Source: Brassica napus (taxonomy: Eukaryota > Streptophyta > Magnoliopsida > Brassicales > Brassicaceae). From it: 64,000 nt of DNA. The notes below the pieces were generated by a model. That model searched no databases. It had not been told where the DNA came from and saw nothing but the letters and a program-made list of their open reading frames with translations. Both the position numbers and the translations under genes were made by a program. The stretch lies in NCBI RefSeq assembly GCF_020379485.1, contig NC_063439.1, positions 14,701,683 to 14,765,682 of the forward strand, given 5' to 3'. Shown here piece by piece: positions 55,593-64,000 of the stretch. Each line of letters opens with the position of its first letter. Position 1 is the stretch's first letter.

Positions 55593-58500
55593 TAGAACCA
55601 TGAGCTTCTAGCGTGAGGTTCTGGCGAGTGGCTTTAGGCAAGTTAGGTGAGTTAGGCGGAATTAATGGTCGAAAAGGTCTGTGGTAAGTGATCTTCTCGC
55701 TCTCCTAAAAGTAGAAAACGCGATAAGATTGGGGCTGCGCCTTATGACGGCTGCCTACGTACCCTTGTTGAAGGATCAAGCCTTTCGTAGTTCATCTTGG
55801 AGTTAAGGTTCTTATGACTAGTTTTCCAGTAGGACCTTTATGGTCTAGTTTTTATGTAGCGGTTATAAGGCGTGTTGCTGCCGATGGCGTTTTGTATGGG
55901 TGTAGAGGGAAGACTACGAGTTGTCGTCTCGTAATCTAACTCTGTGTGAATTGCCATATCCATAATCTGTTTCGAGAGTTTTCCGCAGTGTGTAAACTTG
56001 CGGGATTTTCTGAAGACGTTCGAATATTGGCAAAGAGACAAATTTTGGGATCTCGTATCAGGGTGTTTGATACTATGCCTAGAGATGTTAGAGACCAGTG
56101 CGCTGGGTTTAGGGCAAGACCTAGGTTTACTCCTGGTTTTAGAGGGTGCGATGACTAATTCGACTTACGTATCCCGTTTCAGTTTCATCCTGATTCCATA
56201 CCGATTTAAAATCCGCGATAGGTTTTCGGCTTATACGACTTGTATGGTTGGAATCGAGCATCTCTCCGGAGACCGGAAGTGCTGGACCAAAATTTCGGAT
56301 TTCTTTTATAGCGCTATTATCCTTGTGTCGGATGTAAGAGAGTCATCTTCTACGAGATGGCTAAGTCTGTTTAGGACGTTAAGAGTTTGTTGTGATCAGC
56401 AACAAACTTAATGGTAAAAATTACTATTTTGAGTCTTCGCGAAGAATATGTTTTGAGAAGATGTTAGTGCGTATGACTGTCTGGTCTTCCATGAAGGTGT
56501 TTTTATCGAGGAAGGAAATTTCGTCGAAGAACTAATCTTCAGGCGTCCGCGACGTCTCGCGATGCTGAAGATTTGTTATTCTTTCGTATGCCACGTTTCG
56601 TGCTTGAAATGTTCGCGGGCTTTGAAGATATTTCGCGATGTTGCAAGGGTTTAGTAGCCCTGTGTTTGAGAAACATTCTGGTTTGACTATGAATGTTCGC
56701 AGCCAAAAATTGTTGTTCCTGCTCGGATGCTAATAGTTTTATTTGCGATCGAGGAATTATGACTGAGGTGTCGTGTAAATTTGTCCATGGGAACAAGCGT
56801 TTTCCTTCATGGTGCTTTGTGAAGAGTTGGCCTTCCGAGATGTATTTCGTGCATTTTTTAGGATGTTTCGTATAGCTCTAGAAGCTTTGTTACGAATTTT
56901 CCCTTACATGCCGCGTATTATGGTTAAAACGTTGCGGGCTTAAAGTGAATTGTGGAGCGTATTGAACTTGGTCAATTTTCGAAAAGTTTAGATTTTCCGT
57001 TAACCGTTTGGTTGTTAGGACTTAGTTTCATTACGAAGAATTTATCATATGATTTCCGACTGTGGGCTATACGATAATTTATCATATCATATAACCGATT
57101 TTACGAAGGTCGTAAATCAGTGATATGTATACATATGTCAAAGTAGCATTGTTTCTGCGGGTTCTACGAGAAACGTTCCCGCTGTGATTTTGATCTTAGG
57201 TGAAAGTTGCTTGGAGTTACCCATGGAGTATTACCGAAGTTTATTTCAATACGATCTAGTCGCGGAACGTTTTTCATAGGTTTTTCGAGAGGATTCTCAT
57301 GACACATTCGTTTCTTGAACGAATTGGTCAACCAGAAGTGGATCCAGCTAACCATCGGGAGGAAAGTGCTCCTTTTAATGTGCACGATGCTACATATATT
57401 CTCGAGTTTTCTTCGTCGCAAATGTTTTCGATGTTTTTCCGTGACTTACTTGGTACAACGGAAACTGAAAGAAATGCTTTGGTGATTGAAGATTTCTCGT
57501 AGAAAATTTTAAAACGAAACTGGCTTTCTGAAGCCGGAAAAGGCTTCAATACTTTGGCTAATCGTCGAGTTTCAGTTTGATATTGGTACAAGATTTCTGT
57601 ACGCATGATTGCGACAAGAAATGATGTGTAGTTTTTGAGATTATGTTCATGATCGTCTGGATATGTTGCTAGCGTTTAGACGAATATTAAGATTGTCGTT
57701 TGCCTATTCTTGACGATTTGCAGAAGTTTTTTGAAGTTTGGGAGTATACGAGTATAGTATACGTACCTACTCCCCCCCTTTTTTTTTTTTTACGAAAGAA
57801 AACGGTTGAACCGATACTTTGAAGGGTTGTGCACGTTTCCTCTTCTGATGTTTGGAATGATCGATAATTCGGGACGATTTATAGACGATGCTTGGACTCT
57901 GATTTGGTTGTTTTCCACGTTGACGACTTGGGATATGTCGGTCCCGAGAAAATTGCCAGAAACGAATCGGTTTTAAGACGACGTTCATGTCTCTAACTTT
58001 TTCTCTCTTTAGGAAGCGAGCTTGATATGCGTGGCGATCGTTTCTCGACTTTTGGAGAGTTAGACCGGTTTGCAAGATCTGGATGAACAATTATGGAACA
58101 ATATATCGAGACAGGAAAAATCGCTTAAAACTTAGTTCGCTAGACTATCCGCCTAGGTTTTACATTCCCTAAAGTTCTATGGCAGCCTCAAAGTAATTTC
58201 CTACGAAAATTCCAAGTCTGATTTCAAAAATTTCAAGTCGGAAATACCTTAGTTCTCTCGAAGATGCAGTTTTGTCCCTTCTCAGTTTTGCGTGCTCATT
58301 TCCGTTTCCTATTCTCGTGCATGTTCGCCATTTCCGATATTGGTGTTTATCCTTTGAAACTTGACATTTATCTTCCGAACTTGACTGTTATCTTCTCCTT
58401 AGATAAGACGTCGATTTTTGTAAAAAGGTTCAGCGTAATCGTATAGTTAAGGCGGCTAAGATGTTAAGTTAACCGTTGCCGTTTTATACGATTAATCTGA

Positions 58501-58660
58501 ATCCATGCGAGAAAATAGGTCTTTGCGGTTTTTTTTTTTTATATCATAAAGTCTCAATGGTAACTTCAATCGAGGCGAAACAAGCGACGTTTCGATCGAG
58601 ATTCGAAAGTGAACGCAAAGATGGAGGTAGGGTGAGCAGAAACAAGCCAATGAGTTTAAG
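55593..58660 (-). other. Noncoding internal part of the young element
   Basis: No protein family is recognised on either strand. Short minus-strand frames such as that at 58090-57767 (FWQFSRDRHIPSRQRG) have counterparts in the plus-strand copy (44251), so the DNA, and possibly some frame, is conserved between copies. A T/A run of about 14 lies at 57779-57792. Confidence 0.5.
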
Positions 58661-59935
58661 ATGAGTTTTACTTGTTTTTGTCGTAAAATCTCAACGGAAA
58701 CTCCGATTGAGACGAAACGAAAAGCGTTTCGATGAGAATTCAAAGGAGAACGCAAAGGAGGACTCCTTTGAGGCCTGAAAGGTCGCTATAACGAGTGAGG
58801 ATCTCATCTCGGTCGCTATAGCGAGTGGAAGGGAGCCGAGATGAGTCCAACTTGTTTTTGTCGTAAATTCTCGACGGAAACTCCGATCGAGACGAAACGA
58901 AAAGCATTTCGAAGAGGATTCAAAGGAGAACGCAAAGGAAGAACCCTTTGAGGACTTACAGGTCGCTACGTAGCGACTGACAGTCTGACAGGTCGCTACG
59001 TAGCGAGTGGAAGCAAGCCGAGAAGCGTTCTACTTGTTTTCGTCGTAAAATCTCAACGGAAACTCCGATTGAGACGAAACGAAAAGCGTTTCGACGAGGA
59101 TTCAAAAGAGAACGCAAAGGAAGAACCCTTTGAGAACTTACAGGTCGCTACGTAGCGACTGACAGTCTGACAGGTCGCTACGTAGCGAGTGGAAGCAAGC
59201 CGAGAAGCGTTCTACTTGTTTTCGTCGTAAAATCTCAACGGAAACTCCGATTGAGACGAAACGAAAAGCGTTTCGACGAGGATTCAAAAGAGAACCCAAA
59301 GGAGGACCTTTCTGAGGCCTTACAGGTCGCTACGTAGCGACTGACAGTCTGACAGGTCGCTACGTAGCGAGTGGAAGCAAGCCGAGACGAGTCCCACTTG
59401 TTTTCGTCGTAAAATCTCAACGGAAACTCCGATTGAGACGAAACGAAAAGCGTTTCGACGAGGATTCAAAAGAGAACCCAAAGGAGGACCTTTCTGAGGC
59501 CTTACAGGTCGCTACGTAGCGACTGACAGTCTGACAGGTCGCTACGTAGCGAGTGGAAGCAAGCCGAGACGAGTCCCACTTGTTTTCGTCGTAAAATCTC
59601 AACGGAAACTCCGATTGAGACGAAACGAAAAGCATTTCGACGAGGATTCAAAAGAGAACCCAAAGGAGGACCTGACTGAGGCCTTACAGGTCGCTACGTA
59701 GCGACTGACAGTCTGACAGGTCGCTACGTAGCGAGTGGAAGCAAGCCGAGACGAGTCCCACTTGTTTTCGTCGTAAAATCTCAACGGAAACTCCGATTGA
59801 GACGAAACGAAAAGCGTTTCGACGAGGATTCAAAAGAGAACCCAAAGGAGGACCTGTCTGAGGCCTTACAGGTCGCTACGTAGCGACTGACAGTCTGACA
59901 GGTCGCTACGTAGCGAGTGGAGAGTTGGCTTGAGC
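58660..59935. repeat. 182-bp tandem repeats, about seven units
   Basis: Unit markers (ACTTGTTTTCGTCGTAAAAT) fall at about 58668, 58848, 59030, 59213, 59395, 59577 and 59759. Each unit contains two half-spaced GGTCGCTACGTAGCGA blocks plus CGAAACGAAAAGCGTTTCG, itself a palindrome-rich stretch. The last three units are almost identical, showing recent amplification. Confidence 0.95.
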
Positions 59936-60634
59936 TCGGTCACTACGTAGCGACCGAGCAGTGTGTGTGCTCGGTCGCTACGTAGCGACCGAGCAGTGTG
60001 CGTGCTCGGTCGCTACGTAGCGACCGAGCAGCGTGTGCGTGCTCGGTCGCTACGTAGCGACCGAGCAGCGTGTGTGCTCGGTCGCTACGTAGCGACCGAG
60101 CAGTGTGCGTGCTCGGTCGCTACGTAGCGACCGAGCAGCGTGTTCGTGCTCGGTCGCTACGTAGCGACCGAGCAGCGTGCGTGTTCGGTCGCTACGTAGC
60201 GACCGAGCAGCGTGTGTGCTCGGTCGCTACGTAGCGACCGAGCAGCGTGTGTGCTCGGTCGCTACGTAGCGACCGAGCAGCGTGTGTGCTCGGTCGCTAC
60301 GTAGCGACCGAGCAGCGTGTTCGTGCTCGGTCGCTAAGTAGCGACCGAGCAGCGTGCGTGTTCGGTCGCTACGTAGCGACCAAGCAGCGTGTGTGCTCGG
60401 TCGCTACGTAGCGACCGAGCAGCATGTGTGCTCGGTCGCTACGTAGCGACCGAGCAGCGTGCGTGCTCGGTCGCTACGTAGCGACCGAGCAGCGTGTGTG
60501 CTTGGTCGCTATGTAGCGACCGAGCAGCGTGTGTGCTCGGTCGCTACGTAGCGACCGAGCAGCGTGTGCGTGCTCGGTCGCTACGTAGCGACCGAGCAGT
60601 GTGCGTGCTCGGTCGCTACGTAGCGACCGAGCTG
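59935..60634. repeat. Palindrome array, internal, about 20 units
   Basis: CGGTCGCTACGTAGCGACCG every 34-38 bp, about 20 times, joined by AGCAGTGTGCGTGCT-type linkers. A few copies have one changed base (for example at 60332). Confidence 0.97.
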
Positions 60635-60640
60635 TGTAAT

Positions 60641-60994
60641 CGTTTTGTTGTGTTTCCTTTTTCCGCGATTAACGTAGGGGTTTTTCAGCGGTTTTTTTGG
60701 GAGAACAAGTTTTATCCTTCCGAAATGTTTTCGGAAAACGTGTTTTGGTAAAACCCTCACGCATCGAGATTTGTTGACGGGGTTTTGATAAGATTTATCG
60801 TTTCCCTTCTTGTTTACATGGAGAAATCGCGAGCTTGTTTTAGTGCTCTTCCTGTGGCGGAAGGTCGCGACTAAGTTTTCGATTTTGTTGAAAACTACGG
60901 CGTTTGCGTAAGCGTTGGCCATAGGAGCAGTCAGTGCTGCGAGTTTGTTTTTCATATATCCAAACATCGTTTCGATCAAGCGTTTTGTGGCCAT
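60641..60994 (-). CDS. Gag-like leader ORF of the young element
   Basis: The frame starts [20 protein letters not shown] at 60994, 43 bp after the LTR. It shares [17 protein letters not shown] and ATFRHRKS with the plus-strand copy at 42478. It continues as a Lys/Arg-rich basic stretch and then runs into the palindrome array, where it reads GRYVATE units that are probably not real protein. No known domain is visible. It could be the remnant of the gag start kept for RNA packaging. Confidence 0.45.
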
Positions 60995-61019
60995 GAGTAA
61001 GAGTAATCCGTAACCCCCC

Positions 61020-61036
61020 CTCCTTCTAGCGCCAAA
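61020..61036 (-). other. Primer-binding site of the young element
   Basis: The minus strand reads TTGGCGCTAGAAGGAGG just inside the 5' LTR. The same site is at 42407 in the plus-strand copy. The matching tRNA was not identified. Confidence 0.65.
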
Positions 61037-61037
61037 C

Positions 61038-62995
61038 TGTGGGAACCGAAATTCGCACTGTCGATTTCCGTTTAAATAAGGAAATTAGGAAAACCCTAAT
61101 TTCCCAGAGGACCCGGATCTCTGCGAGAGCCAACGACAAGTAACCAAACAAATGCGGAAAATATGAGAAAACATGATAAAACGAATTTACAAAGAAAGTA
61201 GATCTTATTTCGAATTCGCGTAAGAGCGTTGCGATCATTACAAGAGAATACAAAGGCTTTGGCCGCAGGGGCCGTCAGCGAGTTACCTAGTTCTAGCAAC
61301 ATAAAACCCTAATCCTAGTTGAGTCGCAGCTCGATAACAAAGGACGAAATAGATAAAGAAAAGGTTTTTGATTGATTTCGGACTGAACCTTGTTAAAGGC
61401 TGCCTACGTACCCCTTTCGAGGATCAAGCCGAACGTAGTTCAATTGATAGAGCTGGACAAGAGATCGAACTGCCTGGGCGAGTTCGTCTAGTAATTGAGT
61501 GCCAGTCATAGAAACCGAACTTGTCGAGAATAAGCCTAAAGTTTCTAAGTGCTGAGAATTCCGAATCTAAAAAGTTCCCCCCCCTTGCTCGTCGCCGAGG
61601 ACTCCTTATATACTAGCTCCAAGGTCGGTTTACGCTTTTACTCTTCTGCCCTTAAGCCGTCATAGCATAAAAATGGAGATATTCCATTTTTTCCGATCTT
61701 CACAATTATCTTCAAAACTTCCGTATTTATCCGCGGAAACTTGACATTTATCCTTCCTTGTGGACCAAGCGTAAACCAGGCTGTGGTTTATGGGCTTTTG
61801 GTTAGGAAAATCATAGGATGGGCCTCGAGTCGTGTTTTAGGTCCCTTTGGGCCGTCTTCCGACTCGACACGTTTACTACGAGTTTTCCGCGGTTTCTAAT
61901 CCGCGAAGTTTGATCGATGAATTAGAATGGCGGGAAACATGGACTGAGCTTGCTACGGTCTTCGGGAGATAGCATTCGAAGGTTTTGACGAGAATGCAAG
62001 AACTGGTGTCGTATTGACGTTCGGAAAGGTTCAATCGCTACACAGCGACCAAACTTTGGCTCGAGCCCGGTCGCTTCGTAGCGATCGAGCGGGACGAGCG
62101 CTCGGTCGCTACGTAGCGACCGAGCGGGACGATCGCTCGGTCGCTACGTCGCGACCGAGCTTTGGCTCGAGCTCGGTCGCTACGTAGCGACCGAGCGGGA
62201 CGATCGCTCGGTCGCTACGTAGCGACCGAGCTTTGGCTCGAGCTCGGTCGCTACGTAGCGACCGAGCGGGACGATCGCCTCGGTCGCTACGTAGCGACCG
62301 AGCTTGGCTGAGCTCGGTCGCTACGTAGCGACCGAGAGGGACGATCGCTCGGTCGCTACGTAGCGACCGAGCGGGACGATCGCTCGGTCGCTACGTAGCG
62401 ACCGAGCTTTGGCTTGAGCTCGGTCGCTACGTAGCGACCGAGCTGGACGATCGCTCGGTCGCTACGTAGCGACCGAGCGGGACGATCGCTCGGTCGCTAC
62501 GTAGCGACCGAGCTTGGCTGAGCTCGGTCGCTACGTAGCGACCGAGCGGGACGATCGCTCGGTCGCTACGTAGCGACCGAGCTTTGGCTCGGGCTCGGTC
62601 GCTACGTAGCGACCGAGCGGGACGATCGCTCGGTCGCTACGTAGCGACCGAGCTTTGGCTTGAGCTCGGTCGCTACGTAGCGACCGAGCGGGACGATCGC
62701 TCGGTCGCTACGTAGCGACCGAGCTGTGTGCATGCTTAGTCGCCGCGTATCGATCGAGCTTGGCTTGTCCGCGGTCTGATTTCCATACTCGAGCTTGTCC
62801 GCAGCCGATTTGGATACATGTCCGTTGCCTTCGGACAATCGGTATTTAGTGGTTCGATTGAGATTTGGACGATATTTTACTGCAAGGCTGTTCGTAAAGA
62901 TATCTTTACGAAGATTACTTTTCGTAAAAACGGTTATGCTGATTTTTACGGACTTTTAGACATTGATTCCGTCGTGACCGATTTTGACCCCAACA
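61038..62995 (-). repeat. 5' LTR (1958 bp) with palindrome array
   Basis: TGTGGGAACC...CCCCAACA. It is 70 bp longer than the 3' LTR because the array (about 62030-62726) holds two more palindromes. A minus-strand TATATAAGG is near 61607-61615, the expected promoter for the element RNA. Confidence 0.95.
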
Positions 62996-64000
62996 CCGGA
63001 TCTCTGCGAGAGCCAACGACAAGTGACCAAATATATGCGAAAATCATGAAAAGATAACAAACGAGTTTAGAGAAAACAGTAGATCTTATTTCGAGTCCGC
63101 GTAAGAGCGTTGCGATCATTACAAGAGATCATAAAAGCTTTGGCCGCAAAGGCTGTCAGCGAGTTACTTAGTTCTAGCGGCCTAAAACCTCAAACCTAGT
63201 TGAGTCGCAGCTCGATAACAAAAGACGAAAAAGATACATAAAAGGTTTTTGATGAATTTTGGACTGAACCTTGTTAAAGGCTGCCTACGTACCCGTTTCG
63301 AGGATCAAGCCAAACGTAGTTCAATTGATAGAGCTGGACAAGAGATCGAACTGCCTGGGCGAGTTTGTCTAGTAATTGAGTGCCAGTCATAGAAACCTAA
63401 CTTGTCGAGAATAAAACCTAAAGTTTCTAAGTGCAGAGAATTCTAAGTCTAAAAGAGTTCCCCCCCCTCCATGCCTCTCGCCTTGGACTCCTTATAAACT
63501 CCTCCAAGGTCGGTTTAAGATTTTCCCCTTCTGCCCTTAAGCCGTCTTAAGGGAAAATTGGAGATATTCCATTTTTTCCGATCTTCAAGTTTATCTTCGG
63601 AAATTTGACATTTATCCGCGGAAACTTGACATTTATCTTGCCTTACGAACCAAACATAAACCGTCATAGGGTTTACAGGCTTTTGGTTAAAAAGTCGTAA
63701 GTGAGCTTCGAGCAGCATTTTAGGTCTCTTTGGACAGTCTTTCGAGTCGAAACGTTTATTACGGTTTCTTCGATAAAAACAAACTTTCCGCGGTTTTTAT
63801 CGTAAAATTTTACTGATGACTCTGATCGATAAGGAACAAGGAATGGTTAAGCCGTGGCTTACGGGAGATATCATTTGAAGAGAGTGCATGGATTTGCGTC
63901 GTATCGACGTTTGGTAGAGTCCGGTCGCTATGTAGCGACCGAGCCGTGTAGATGCTCAGTCGTTACGTATCAACCGAGCTTGGTGCAGCGACCGAGCTTG
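62996..64000 (-). repeat. Host LTR of the palindrome-array family, right piece
   Basis: Resumes at CCGGATCTCTGCGAGAGCCA exactly where 53686 stopped and runs to the window end, where degenerate palindromes begin (63924 onwards). It is clearly diverged from the inserted element's LTR but collinear with it. Its other end is outside the window. Confidence 0.88.

Larger units (their letters stand above)
53687..62995 (-). mobile_element. Complete palindrome-array LTR retroelement, non-autonomous
   Basis: A 9309-bp element with LTRs at 53687-55574 and 61038-62995 and a 5-bp duplication CCGGA (53682-53686 and 62996-63000). On the minus strand: 5' LTR, TGGCGC primer site, gag-like leader, palindrome array, 182-bp tandem repeats, about 3 kb of noncoding sequence, polypurine tract, 3' LTR. 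No protease, RT or integrase is visible, so it is a large retrotransposon derivative dependent on another element. The LTRs are nearly identical apart from one array-length difference, so it is young. It lies inside an LTR of its own family. Confidence 0.93.

Noticed and set aside
59935..60634. Regularly spaced palindromic repeats looking like a CRISPR array
   Set aside because: The DNA is eukaryotic, the linkers are themselves repeats of a few types, no cas gene is present, and the array is inside an LTR retroelement.

Overview
The window is plant nuclear DNA, most probably from a Brassica or a close Brassicaceae relative. This rests on one intron-containing gene whose predicted protein is almost identical to Arabidopsis cytosolic NADP-isocitrate dehydrogenase, on plant-type Ty3/gypsy, LINE, Helitron, Mutator-like, hAT and Harbinger remains, and on AT-rich intergenic DNA. 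Apart from that gene, nearly everything recognisable is transposable-element sequence, much of it nested, as in a pericentromeric or heterochromatic region.

Layout. 1-3672: 3' part and 3' LTR of a (+) LTR retroelement. 3673 to about 8076/8142: a (-) Ty3/gypsy element (5' LTR, gag, protease, RT, RNase H start) cut off where the first element abuts it. 8198-10944: the NADP-ICDH gene in 14 coding exons, with a retroelement LTR ending within about 120 bp of its ATG. 10945-20846: AT-rich DNA with two (-) Helitron-like elements and one (+) Helitron-like element that carries a piece of an NPH3-domain gene, a replication protein A-like fragment and a hAT MITE. 20983-24014: AT-rich DNA with a LINE RNase H relic. 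24024-39099: two adjacent Mutator-like elements, each with its own 9-bp target duplication and a large internal inverted repeat; the second is split by a 6.7-kb gag-protease-only LTR retrotransposon (TSD ATAAG). 39356-40618: a further Helitron-like element.

40622-45070 and 53607-64000 hold two sets of one LTR-retroelement family, in opposite orientations. The family's LTRs and internal regions carry arrays of a perfect 20-bp palindrome, CGGTCGCTACGTAGCGACCG. The right-hand copy (53687-62995) is complete, has a CCGGA target duplication, and lies inside an LTR of its own family, which itself interrupts a third LTR. Between the two sets lie an unidentified gene relic, a HARBI1-like transposase end and a 5'-truncated LINE with an 11-bp target duplication.

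Only the ICDH gene looks like a functioning host gene, and even its last codons look altered. The points most worth following are the palindrome-array retroelement family and its self-nesting, the inverted-repeat cores of the Mutator-like elements, the gene-carrying Helitron, and the ICDH C-terminus. All assignments come from reading the sequence and from remembered family features; no database search was run.
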